NCBI RefSeq assembly: GCF_963678975.1
Contig: NC_089273.1
Location: 7,192,614 to 7,256,613 of the forward strand
Length of the DNA: 64,000 nucleotides
Source: Dysidea avara
Taxonomy: Eukaryota > Porifera > Demospongiae > Dictyoceratida > Dysideidae
Direction of reading: 5' to 3'
Below are positions 23,187 to 33,271 of this stretch, piece by piece (position 1 is the stretch's first letter; each line of letters begins with the position of its first letter). Under the pieces are notes generated by a model. The model did no database searches. It had not been told where the DNA came from and was given only the letters and a program-made list of their open reading frames with translations. The position numbers and the translations under genes are program-made.

Positions 23187-23427
23187 GTGACCATATTTAC
23201 AATAATTATGGAATCTTCCACACACATCCATTACCAGATTTGATAGTTCATAACTATAGACTGGACCTAACTATTGGCTTGCAATTTGGTCAGCAGTGAG
23301 GTCAAACACATGTTATTATATGAAGAAAATTTCAAGTTTGCAAGTTTCTTTCAAACAAAAGTTGTATGTCCTTTGAAGTTCAAGCATTGAAATATGTGTG
23401 GAAGTCTTTTTTCACAAATCCTGCCAT
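23187..23427 (+). mobile_element. M2 MITE, diverged
   Basis: The GTGACCATATTTAC left end and TTTTTCACAAATCCTGCCAT right end enclose the CTTCCACACACATCC phrase typical of M2. TATA precedes it; the right flank is altered. Confidence 0.5.
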
Positions 23428-23866
23428 TATTTATGTATGTTGGCAATGAAATGTTGGTCGATATTAGAATTATGCGCAGTTATCCATTATCTAGTTGGCA
23501 GCTGCTAGTCATATGCATGAATAATTATGGTGAAATACTTTAGTACATTTCTTTACAAATGTTTTAACAGTTTGCTGCAAGCTGACACTACTAACAGGAT
23601 AAATGAATGTTCAGAAAAATTCCTACATGCTGACAAGCAACTCATTTGCCATTTGCTTCTCATTCACACTGTACATGTTTAGGATATTCATTAATACTAC
23701 TTTCTATAGCACTGAAGCCCTACAGCAAAGCAAGTACCTGGAATGAAAGTTGTTTTATTAAGCTTTTAGTAGTTCCTTTGAGTGAAACAAGCTCTTTGAA
23801 GGCTTGTATCTCTGTCACTGGGAAGAAATACGCCAAAAATGCTTCCACAGGACCTAATAAATTTAA

Positions 23867-24363
23867 CAAGGGGGTGTCACGTCGGCTCACGCTGTAGGTA
23901 GATCTGCGACTGCGGTCAAAGTCTTGACCAGGGAAAATTTCATCTTGACCCTTGACTTGCAGCGTTTATCATCTTTGACCTGTGACTTGAGCGTTTCTTG
24001 TCAAAATTTTGACCTCCACTTATTTCTCTGTTTTCCTATACGCACTTGCGCTTATAACCTAGTATAATATTTTCTTAGTGCGTGCTACCAGCAGCTGGGA
24101 GAGAAAAATCATTATAGTTACGGCGAAATGCCTATTGGAGCTTTGAAACATCTTCTTGGAGATGCTTACTTCTTGTAAGTTACGTATAGTTCCGTAAACT
24201 TGATAATAGCTACGTATAGTTTTTGATTGTGGGTTTCAAACCTTCTGTATCATCTTGACCCTTGACTCACTGTAAGAGCTATTTTGTGGCCTTGACCGTT
24301 GACTTAGAGTTTGACCGCGGTCGCAGATCGACCTACAGCTAGAGCCTGAGTGACACCCCCTTG
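23867..24363. mobile_element. 497-bp inverted-repeat element with 6-bp target duplication
   Basis: The ends CAAGGGGGTGTCAC / GTGACACCCCCTTG continue into inverted repeats of about 55 bp that include GATCTGCGAC. A perfect duplication ATTTAA lies at 23861-23866 and 24364-24369. Internally it repeats CATCTTGACCCTTGACT (near 23940 and 24250). There is no coding capacity. The superfamily is not recognised, and it is the only copy in the window. Confidence 0.8.
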
Positions 24364-24369
24364 ATTTAA

Positions 24370-25011
24370 TGTGCAGTATCACCATGCCCCATAAGCCTAC
24401 AGCTTTTACTGCATTTGGCGGCGGAAAAACATGGTAGTGACAGCTGGAGCTGAGCAATGTAACAACTGGCTTACTTGTCTTGCTACAACTTGGTAATGTT
24501 CCACCTGCCTCAAACTACACTGTAGCAACATAGAAACATGAAATATTAAACCTTTCACTCTGCTAGACTCAGTAGACTGGTTTTATGGCCTTCTCAAAAA
24601 GTATCGATAGGCATTCAAAAATTTGAATGATGCCCATGACTATACCGTAACCTTAAGCTCCATTGAGTAACAGAACAATTAAAAATGTTTCCTACATTTG
24701 TCTACACAATGTTTTTCAATGCATTTTACTAGAAATAGCAAATTATACTTAGACAGTCACGTAAATTTCATACACACCACTAAAATTATTTTACAATTAT
24801 GTTAGTGGTAGCTACAGTGTATTTAAATTATTTGTGTTATGTAATTTCATAGTGTCATCAAAAGTAGAGTTGCAGAAACAGCTGAGCTATAAGCACAGAC
24901 ACTTGGAGAAAGGTTTGTTTTATAGTTACTGTATATTCATTTTACCAACTTTTCTGTAGTATGCATAACATAAGTTTGATCAATTATTTGCAAAGATATA
25001 ATATTATCTAT
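24370..25011. other. Gene-free stretch
   Basis: No supported gene or element seen. Confidence 0.4.
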
Positions 25012-25195
25012 ACCACAACAACCAAGCTGTAAAAACAGGATGCAGCTCCAAGAATCCAGGTTGAAAAATGTTGTGAATTCAAAGGTGGTGAACAGAAAAT
25101 GGTTGTGATGGTGTATATACAGGAATTAACATCACTGCAAGTATTTCTCAGTCACCACCCTTGATTTCATGACTTTTTTACTCTGAGGACTGCTA
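25012..25195. repeat. Fold-back element, short diverged copy
   Basis: The left arm begins CCACAACAACCAAGCTG and carries AATTCAAAGGTGGTGAACAG; the right arm has TCACCACCCTTGATTTCATG. It is the most diverged member of the palindrome family seen at 11074, 30222 and 36795. Confidence 0.6.
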
Positions 25196-25324
25196 CTTAC
25201 TAAGGATGTGGTACCTATTTTATTTCTGTTTTACATATAGGAATAGCAGAGTGATTGTTGTAAGCGGTGTTTTTCACACTGTTACAAGACCGTATGTGTT
25301 CTTTTTTCAACTCTAAAACCTGTT

Positions 25325-26240
25325 TATTCTAAGAGACCAACTCCATGGTTTACTCCTAAGGTTGCTGATAAAATCAAACTGAAGAACAAAGCAAAGCACA
25401 TTTTTGAGAAAACTTAGCTAGTATCTGATAGGGCAAGGTTTAAGAACCTTAAAAGCAATCTCAAATCAACTATTCGTCAGGCTAAGATTAATTATTTGAA
25501 GTTATCGCTATCACATCCAAGTAAAGTCTGCATCGAGGATGGCTGCTCATATGTGGCATTGAATCAACTCAATTATTGGTAGACCATCTCATCCTATATC
25601 TAAGTGTTCAGATGGTCTACAGTATCATTGCCTTTAGACTCGATCAATGACTTCCTTCAGAATGTTGCCATAATAGATCGTCACAAGCCATGAGCCTGCC
25701 TACTGATAGTCAAAGTAATGCTTTTCAGTTTTGTGAGTTATCTGTTGACGTTGTCTTATCACATTTGACCTCATTGAATACATCTAAACAAAAGTTCATA
25801 ATATATATAATGTATATATATTTAGGAGAGTACCCAATGCTGTATTTCCCCTTCAAAATGCACTGGGTTATAATGTTATGCAATAGTCATCATCACTAAA
25901 GGTATTAACTTGCTTCAAGATCTATAAGGGCCTTGAAGTGCTTGCAGGTCTCCGCTTTGGTATATCAACACCTATCAACAAGTCTTTCATGGCAAAGCCA
26001 TGTGTTGGAGTTTACTGAAATTATACTAAAATATTTAGATATGTTACACAATGTTGCACAATTATTACGCAGTGCATTTTGAAGGGGTAATACAGACGTT
26101 GGATACTCTCCAAAATATGTATATATTATGAACTCTTGATCTAAATCAACTGGACCTGCATGGTGGTTTATCAGCCCATTTCCTTAAACCATTCACTGCT
26201 GTAGATGCCATATGGTGCATCTGCTCTATAAACGCTCTTA
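25325..26240 (+). pseudogene. Non-LTR retrotransposon remnant, EN-RT linker and start of RT
   Basis: The translation gives RPTPWFTPKVADKIKLKNKA, then FKNLKSNLKSTIRQAKINYL, then LDSINDFLQNVA and FQFCELSVDVVLSHLTSLNT. These are the linker and early reverse-transcriptase blocks of CR1/Jockey-like LINEs. In-frame stops and frameshifts show it is dead. A 350-bp MITE splits it at 25789-26138; after the MITE the frame resumes with STGP and, after a one-base shift, GGLSAHFLK. It continues in pieces at 27400 and 29400. Confidence 0.7.
25789..26138. mobile_element. MITE inserted in the LINE, 350 bp
   Basis: The ends CAAAAGTTCATAAT / ATTATGAACTCTTG are inverted. About 65-70 bp of paired arms include CCCCTTCAAAATGCACTG and its complement. 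The duplication ATCTAAA (25782-25788, 26139-26145) restores the LINE sequence when the element is removed. An isolated terminus-like phrase lies at 53744-53757. Confidence 0.75.
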
Positions 26241-27399
26241 GAGTTAAGCACTCTGTGGCTTCCATTGTGTCTTCTAGCAGCTAATGGGCTTCTTCTAAGA
26301 TGGTCACACCCCTACACTAATGGGAACAGGGATAAACAGATCCCTCACACACCAATGTGCATAGAAATCGATGGACCTGTGGTCATGTGTAATTGCCGTT
26401 CTGGTGGACACTTCAAAATGATTCTGGCATTATGAGGGAAAGAAATGGTAAGGAGATAGATTAGACACGTTTTAACACTCTACTGGGTGATTTTCACTTC
26501 GCAGATTAATGACCTCATGTGCATGCATAGTTGTTCAAATATCTGAAAACCATACTTCAGTGAATCGCTTCAGACATAAACATGTATATTCAGTTGTAAA
26601 CACTATAAGATTGTTTATGTGTGTTAATTTGCTGGCTAAGGATTGTTGGCTGATGTTTTAACTTTGTGGGTGTATAACTGCATAGGAGTTACCGATAAGT
26701 AAACCATAATATCACAATGGGATTCGCTGTTTAATGGTGATTATAATATAGTTTTTTATGGGATTATGTTGTATGGTTTGTGAGATACAGTATCAGAGAG
26801 GATTATAACTAGTCTTCATTGATCTGACATTATGTCAGATCAAAGTCGAAGTTGAACTGACATAATCTGATATTGTATGGCAATGCTTAGCAGTATGTGT
26901 AAGCATGCCAAGTTGGGGCATACCCCTGAAACAAATTTGGATTTTCAAAGTTTGGATGTGAGTATTTTGACACCCATAACTCCTTCAGCAGCCATGCACT
27001 GTTACATTGTTAAAGTAATAATAGCATTAGGATGATTTGAGAATTTAGAAGCCACTAAAATAGTGTGTGAGCATGTGGTAGAATTTTGCAGATTGTACTT
27101 CATTGAAAGGTGCAGATTCGATTACCTAAGTCAGATGACTTTTTTCGCTTTTAAAAACCTTTTAGGTACACCTTTGTAAAAGTTATTCGACTGCTCTATT
27201 AGAGTCGCTGACTGTTCTATTACAGTATATCAATCTTTTCTAACAGAAATCGGTTGGCCATCCTTGACCGATTCAGTACGTAATTGGGCGGTCTTCAAGC
27301 CAGTTGGTCGGTAAATGTCTGATGGCCGACCGTTACAATCCACTCTGTACAGTATAGTGGCTTAAAGCATGCAGATTGGAATCTCCCAGAAATGGAGCT
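26241..27399. other. Unassigned insert between two LINE pieces
   Basis: It separates RT N-terminal from RT palm sequence of the same LINE. It contains a perfect short palindrome GATCTGACAT-T-ATGTCAGATC (26821-26841) and two tandem diverged boxes (27189-27236). No ORF and no clear element ends are seen. Confidence 0.4.
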
Positions 27400-27797
27400 G
27401 TTGAAGGGTTAAGAAAATAGCTACTGAAATTGCTGAACCTCTTACAACACTTTATAATAAATCTTTTTAAACTGGTATAATTCCACTAGAATGGAAACGT
27501 TCTCACATCACATCCTGGAACTTGATGAAGGGTGTAAATCCTCAGGGCAGTGCCTTTAAGACTCTTGCTATGTCTATTTATATGACCCCAGTGGAAGTTG
27601 CTTATAAACTTAATTGCAAACTGCAATTTATTAGTTCTTGGTTGGCAGATAATAGAATGCAAATTAATGTCAAGAAATCCAGCGTTATGTGGTTCAGCAC
27701 CACTCAATGTAGAAACTCACAGCCTTTTCCAGATATTAAATTTGAAAACATCACATTATCTACAGTACTACTAACAGACAAAAATATCTTAGGTTAG
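27400..27797 (+). pseudogene. Non-LTR retrotransposon remnant, RT palm fragment
   Basis: EIAEPLTTLYNKSF, a stop, then GIIPLEWKRSHIT matches the RT block before the catalytic core. LQFISSWLADNRMQINVKKS and MWFSTTQ match the block after the YADD region. The catalytic aspartates themselves are deleted. The piece ends at the block normally followed by LGV.FD, which is found at 29470. Confidence 0.7.
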
Positions 27798-27880
27798 GCC
27801 ACAAAAAGTTAATCATATGTTTCTGGTTCCCTTCCTGGTCATTTTTTTGCTGAATGGATTGCACAATCATCATAATAATT

Positions 27881-28522
27881 GTGACCAGATCTGCAAAAAC
27901 CCGACACAATCGCGCATTTTCAAATTCATGTTTATTAAATATTTATAATCTACTTAGCCAAGTGTACCCTCTGACAAAGTTTCAGCCTCATAATGCCAAC
28001 AACTTTAGGGGTTACAGCCCTACAAAGTAGCAACAACAGAAAAATCGAGCAAGTATATGGAAAATATATTACAGGCGCCTACAAAAACGGTTGTAACTCA
28101 TCAACAAAGCGAGGTACGGAGCTATAATTTTCACCATCGTGTTTGCCATGAACAGGGGAAGCGATTACTGGGTAAGTTTGTCCTATACTCACCCTTCTTC
28201 ACTGCATACAAAGGCAAAATTTGTGAATAAAATATTGATCGCGTACGATTGCTTGGATGTGATGTAAACAAACGCTTAATATATCTTCCGCATCCTTGGG
28301 TCTACTGCAACGTAACAAAGATTTTACAACTCCTCTTGAGCAGGCAAATACGATGATATCCAGGGTTTTATTGTTAGTCCCTTCCTTCACTACAAAAGAG
28401 GCATTCAAAAAATGTACAAATTTTTTTCAATAATACGCAAATATTTCACCCATTGTATTCAATGCTTTATACTGTAAATTTAGGCTTGCGCGACTGTGTC
28501 GGATTTTCGCAGATCCGGTCAC
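27881..28522 (+). mobile_element. M3 element, 642 bp
   Basis: The ends GTGACCAGATCTGCAAAAAC / TTTTCGCAGATCCGGTCAC are inverted. AATT flanks both sides (27877-27880, 28523-28526). The outer arms also pair: ACCCGACACAATCGCGC against GCGCGACTGTGTCGG. A second complete copy in the opposite orientation lies at 58469-59117. It has no transposase frame. Confidence 0.8.
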
Positions 28523-28527
28523 AATTT

Positions 28528-29022
28528 GTGACCATATTTGCGAAAAGGTACCTTTTTCACACACTAAATTTGACCCATTGTTTGAACTCTGAAGCTTCAT
28601 AAATTGTGACCAGGTCTGCGAAAACAGGGCATGTGGGCACAAACTACACTCCATCACTCTACAGGTCATATCTCAGTACTGAAAAGGTATATTTCCGTTC
28701 TGTAACTTGCATCATAATGCCAATTAATTGCATACTAAGAGCTGAAAATTGCAATTCCATAGCATAATGGTAGAAAACGTTATGAGTGATGAAACTGTAA
28801 AAAAGTAGGCAAAAATCATGTGCCCACATGCCCTATTATCGCAGGCCCGGTCACAATTTTTGATCATAGCATAAAATTTTCCATGAGTGTAGTATACAGT
28901 GTCTGGCTACATTTTGATACTAAGACTACATTAATCAGTATAGGGAGTCAAGTGTGTAACATCATTTTGTTTACTGTTATATAAAATGTGTGGAAAAGGT
29001 ACCTTTTTGTAAACCCGGTCAC
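28528..29022. mobile_element. M2 element split by an M1 insertion
   Basis: The left part GTGACCATATTTGCGAAAAG with GGTACCTTTT and the right part ending AAACCCGGTCAC form one M2 element. Removing the nested M1 element and one 4-bp duplicate leaves about 242 bp, matching the 249-bp copy at 55379-55627. It lies directly against the M3 element on its left. Confidence 0.8.
28606..28854 (+). mobile_element. M1 MITE, 249 bp, nested inside M2
   Basis: GTGACCAGGTCTGCGAAAAC..GGCCCGGTCAC ends with AATT duplications (28602-28605, 28855-28858). It has the same length as the copy at 35443-35691. The insertion interrupts the M2 element, so it is the younger of the two. Confidence 0.85.
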
Positions 29023-29399
29023 ATTAAGATTTTACATCCCTTGAAAGGGTTTCATCTTTCGTAAACATTCTTTTCTTATAAGGATGCACTAACTTTATAC
29101 ATTAACTTTGTTTTCCCTATAATTTCATGTACTGTTATGTCAAATGTAGTGTATCACACCAAAAAGTTGCAAAAAAATTTAAAAAAAAAACAAACGAAAC
29201 AAGCCTGGTCACCTAGTTATTTTTTTGGAGAATTGGTGGGACCAGAAACATATTATTAATTAACTTTGCAAAGCCTAAACACCTGCAATTTATTTCATGT
29301 ATTGTTACTGTAAAAATTGAGTTTATCACTGTTCCAACTGTCAAGCGCTATAATTTCAAGACCATGCATTCATAATAAAAGGCAGAAACTTTGGCTGTC

Positions 29400-29960
29400 C
29401 ACTCTTGTTACTATAGATTACAGAGATGCAATTAAATGGAATTCAAGGAATGTGCAAAAATGGCCAGTGTTTGCTCAGCTGGTCACATTTGATAGTCAGC
29501 TAAGGTGGTGTGAACAAGTTGCAAATGTATATAAGAGAATGTCATACAGTGTTATATCCACCTTGTAAATTACAACAAGAAAGAATTTCGTGGTGAAATC
29601 ATCAAGCTTTTAATGAACTCAATTGTATTTTGTATTGTTATTTGCCTATGCCAAATTGTTTACATTGATTGAAGTTCCCTCACCTTATCAATTTTAACTT
29701 TGTTTGTACTGTGTTTTATCAGTTCCACTCCACAAGAGAAATTTCACTTCTCCCTTTAAATATAAGACTAACTACAACACTAGCTAGGACTGCACCATAT
29801 TTTCCCAATCTGGTCAGATGTTACTTAACTTGTACGCAAGGATTTTTTTGGTACAAAGCCACTCATTTGTGGAATTCCTTGCTAGCCGACATTAAGGATC
29901 TTTATTTTTTCAGAGAATTTAGAGACTATACGAAAAGCCATTTCTTGTCATCTATGTAAT
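29400..29960 (+). pseudogene. Non-LTR retrotransposon remnant, RT C-terminal part
   Basis: VTFDSQLRWCEQVANVYKRM, a frame break, then EFRGEIIKLLMNSIVF, and finally ATHLWNSLLADIKDL with FREFRDYTKSHFLS. These are the thumb and tail blocks that end many LINE ORF2 proteins. Several frameshifts are present. It joins logically to the 27400-27797 piece, from which it is separated by the M1/M2/M3 insertions. Confidence 0.65.
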
Positions 29961-29968
29961 TCAGTGTT

Positions 29969-29971
29969 GTT

Positions 29972-30038
<67 letters not shown>

Positions 30039-30063
30039 GTGTGTGTATGTGTGTGTTTGTGTA
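29969..30063 (+). repeat. (TG)n microsatellite, possibly the LINE 3' tail
   Basis: About 95 bp of TG repeats with few interruptions, starting some ten bases after the LINE stop codon. It could be the element's simple-repeat 3' end or an independent microsatellite. The open frame through it (poly Cys-Val) is not a gene. Confidence 0.9.
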
Positions 30064-30221
30064 ATGTGTGCTATTGTCTTGCTTTGTGTCTATATATGTA
30101 TGTTTGTTTAGTTGGTTTTTTTTGCATTACTCCAACAAGGAGGAACAGTATTGTGCCGGTTGTTATAAGTGTAAAATTAAATCATATCAAAATCAAAATT
30201 AATAGTACAAATTATATATAA

Positions 30222-30493
30222 TCCACACAAAAACAGACAAGCCAGGGGAAAATGCTGCAGCCTTAAAAAGCCTGGGTGAATAAAAGTTGTGAAATCAAAG
30301 GTGGTGGCTAAGAAATGGCTGCAATGATGTTAATACTGATAAATTTTAACAAGGCACAGCCATTATTAAAATTTATTAGCCTTAACATCATTGCAGCCAT
30401 TTCTTGGCCACCACCTTTGATTTCACAACTTTTTTCACCTAGGATTTTTAAGGCCACGCCATTTTTTCACAGCTTGAGTGTTTTTTGTTTGGA
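30222..30493. repeat. Fold-back element without minisatellite
   Basis: Arms CAAAGGTGGTGGCTAAGAAA / TTTCTTGGCCACCACCTTTG with outer ends ACAAAAACAGACAAGCC / AGCTTGAGTGTTTTTTG. It is followed to about 30590 by the E2-type linker (CCAAAACCAGCCTATGACTG, then TTTCTTCTTTTCTATACAG), but no tandem repeats follow. It may represent the ancestral form of the E2 5' end. Confidence 0.8.
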
Positions 30494-30801
30494 CTTCACT
30501 TCTTTTGTAGTTTATAAGGCTCCAAAACCAGCCTATGACTGACTTTTAGGTTTGTTTTTACTCACATTTCTTCTTTTCTATACAGATACAATAATGATTA
30601 TTGAATACAGACTTATAAATGTATTGTATTACATGATTTACTTCAATGTTGTTGTAATACTCTAATAGAGTGCACATTTTTGAGGACTTCTAATAGAGCA
30701 TACATAGAATGTTCTAGAACAATCTAGTACTTCTATTGGTAGATCTATGAAATTAAAAGTTCAAAATTATCATTTATAAAGCAGAAATTAAATGAGGTGC
30801 T

Positions 30802-30879
30802 AAGCCAAGATAGCAGTGGTTCAGTGGTTAATGATGCAGATGTTTGGTATGGAGGTCCCTGATTCAAATTCTGATAGGT
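30802..30879 (+). repeat. tRNA-like SINE head fragment
   Basis: Box A-like TAGCAGTGGTTCAGTGG and box B-like GATTCAAATTC are spaced about 35 bp apart, as in a tRNA-derived pol III promoter. The cloverleaf is degraded, so a functional tRNA is unlikely. It immediately precedes the diverged E1 at 30922. Confidence 0.4.
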
Positions 30880-30921
30880 TGTTTTTTTTCGACATTTTTT
30901 TGCACCATTTTTATCCCACTG

Positions 30922-31769
30922 TGACTGCTCTATTAGGGTATCTCGATACTGCAATTTTACGTACATTTGTTTGATTTTTGCTATATAACTTTGTAGCTGT
31001 AACTCTATTGCTATTCAAACTATCAAAAAGCACTGCTATGATGATCAGTGTATGTACACACCAATTTTCAAGTTATTCCTACGTATACTGAGTTTACCCT
31101 GTAGCCATGACAGAACTTTGCTCTTTGTATGTGAATAAACGCTCATACTATCTTGAATATTCACTGTATTCACAACAAACTTAGTACGTGACTTCACCTT
31201 TATACGCTCTTCATTTGTGTCAAAGATCGAGACAATCAAATTACACATTTTTGTTATATAGCAATTTTTGCAAAGTGTGCAAACATAAACCGAAGCCCCC
31301 ATAACCACCTAGCATAAGAAGAAAAAAACAAAGAAATTAAAATGAAATTTTGAAAGCCCATATCTTGCAAATGGCTGTTGCGAATTAAATCAAATTTTGC
31401 TGTGTGGCCCACCCTACCTGGCAGACAGCTACCGTAATTTACTTTTTTTCGTTGTAAAACTAATCTTCGTATGCAAAATTTGTACAAAAATTTCTTGCAC
31501 AAAAATTTTTATGCAAGATCAAACCACTCTAATAGAGCAGTCATTCATGTAAATCAGATGAAAATACTTTTACACAAAAATTTTTATCATGAAAAGCTTT
31601 TGCACGAAAATAAAGCGTATTACGGTATATTGCAAAAATGGTGTGCTTTGGAGAAGGGGCCGTAGTGCTATGCATGCGTAAAAAGCTGTTTTCTTTCTTC
31701 CTGTCAATATACTCACAGTGTTGGTACACAGGCTTTCTTGGCTGCACGACACACTGCCGTATGTCTTGA
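30922..31769 (+). mobile_element. E1 module, solo and diverged
   Basis: It starts with the shared box (TGACTGCTCTATTAGGGTAT) and ends with TTTCTTGGCTGCACGACACAC and TGTCTTGAT. Intermediate landmarks (TTTACCCTGTAGCCATGACAG, an A-rich GAAGAAAAAAAC tract, CATATCTTGCAAATGG, TTCTTTCTTCCTGTCAATAT) follow the order in E1 at 14440. A reversed second box lies inside at 31516-31543. No minisatellite or fold-back precedes it. Confidence 0.7.
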
Positions 31770-31977
31770 TACATATATAAATCTGTGTACATACCATACG
31801 TTTGTACCTATATTATGTACTAAACAGTTAGCGACAAGCTCTTAAAATAATGTTACTTACAGTATAATTTATGTAATAAAACTTCTTCATCTGATAGCAT
31901 CATCTTTGACAGTGTTAGCTACAGATGACTGTTCAGACCATGCAGCATGCCTATAGTTTTGTTTGTGGAATTGTTAA

Positions 31978-32649
31978 AGGTCCACTGAAATGAAAAATTC
32001 ACTTGCCATTTTATTGAATAAATTGATTGTTGGTATCATGCAATGCACAAAAACACCTTTTTAATAATTCATTTATGTTGTTATACCGAGATATTAAGCC
32101 GCAAAGTCTAGTTACATCACATTGTGACACAAGACAAAGAACTGGAAGTACTACTATTACACACTTTACAATGGGAAAGGTAGAAAAACAGTGAAAGTCT
32201 GATGTGCAGATGGCAATACCAAGCCCTCATTTTCAACTTAATGGTGTTCCAAGATTACTTGATTGTTCTGCTGGAAAACAATAGTGGAGTTATTCTGTAG
32301 CTCACTACAGCCTGTAGTGCTTTACACCAGCTATCGAACTTCACCGGCAGTATGCTTCACTGAAGTAAGGTTAGTTTGGTCTGTATGTAAAGCTGGGTTA
32401 GCAGTACCATGAAACATCCGATGGTATCTATGTTACACTTTCCGGAGTTTCCTCTCCACCTGTTAGGTATAATGCCTCATGTTGAGCCGTCTCGTGCATA
32501 TCTTTTCCAGTGGCACCATCGCAATCGATTTTCCTCATGTTTCTCTACCTCCATCCACTGTACTGGACCCTTAAACATATTCAAAACATTCACGAAAATT
32601 AATAAACTTAGACGTGCTTCAACCACTGTACTGTTGATTTACAGTCCCT
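31978..32649. mobile_element. Possible TTAA-flanked element
   Basis: TTAA flanks both sides (31974-31977, 32650-32653) with weakly inverted ends AGGTCCACTG / CAGTCCCT. A TTAA duplication would fit piggyBac-type insertion, but the inverted repeat is short and the interior is not recognised. The open frame 32409-32783 within it is not convincing as a gene. Confidence 0.25.
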
Positions 32650-32656
32650 TTAACAG

Positions 32657-33271
32657 GTGTTCTCAAGCTGTCCTTCAAGATCAGCATAAAATCACTAGTA
32701 GACTTGTAACTGGCTGCAGTACAAGTTCTTACCATCTTTCAAGCTGTTATGGTAGATTTGACATGAAACTAAATCAAATCTAGCTGTACATGGATACTTT
32801 AATGGCACCTCACGCATACTAAAGCTTCATTGTCGATGTGTTATGATGTAATATAATTGACTAACCATAATACACTAAAATGCATTATATCTACTAAACA
32901 AAATAAAATCTGACTAAATTACATGCACCAACCTATCCCACTAGTAGTAAGGGTGGGTAATAGCCAAAGTGTATTTTACCATTTCAGTAGATCTTTAAAC
33001 CCTGGTTTCCTGAAATACTGTAGTTTTCCAAAAAAAAACACATGTGTATGTTTGTTTGTATTTCTGTACCCATGTGAGAAAAATGGCTTATGCTAAAAGC
33101 AGCCTTTATGTGAGAAATGAAGGCTGTACAGAACCAGTATAAAAGCTCCCAATAGGTACGCTTTCATTTTGATTCTTTTATCCAATATTACACCCAACAG
33201 TTCTTAGTCTTATGTAACTATTAATAAAGTGATTACTGCATTGCCATCATGACATGTCTTTTTAACTGTAG
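32657..33271. other. Presumed intron upstream of NB-ARC gene 1
   Basis: No death-fold or linker exon comparable to those at 62-63.6 kb was found here or further upstream on the plus strand. It ends in an acceptor, CTTTTTAACTGTAG. Confidence 0.4.

Noticed and set aside
29964-30221. 85-codon open frame of Cys-Val repeats
   Set aside because: It is only the translation of the (TG)n microsatellite.
30802-30879. Functional tRNA gene
   Set aside because: The D-arm region is disrupted and no clean acceptor stem or anticodon arm can be drawn.
32409-32783. 124-codon frame upstream of NB-ARC gene 1
   Set aside because: No domain, signal peptide or splice context, and composition does not resemble the true exons. 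It lies in a possible TTAA-flanked element.
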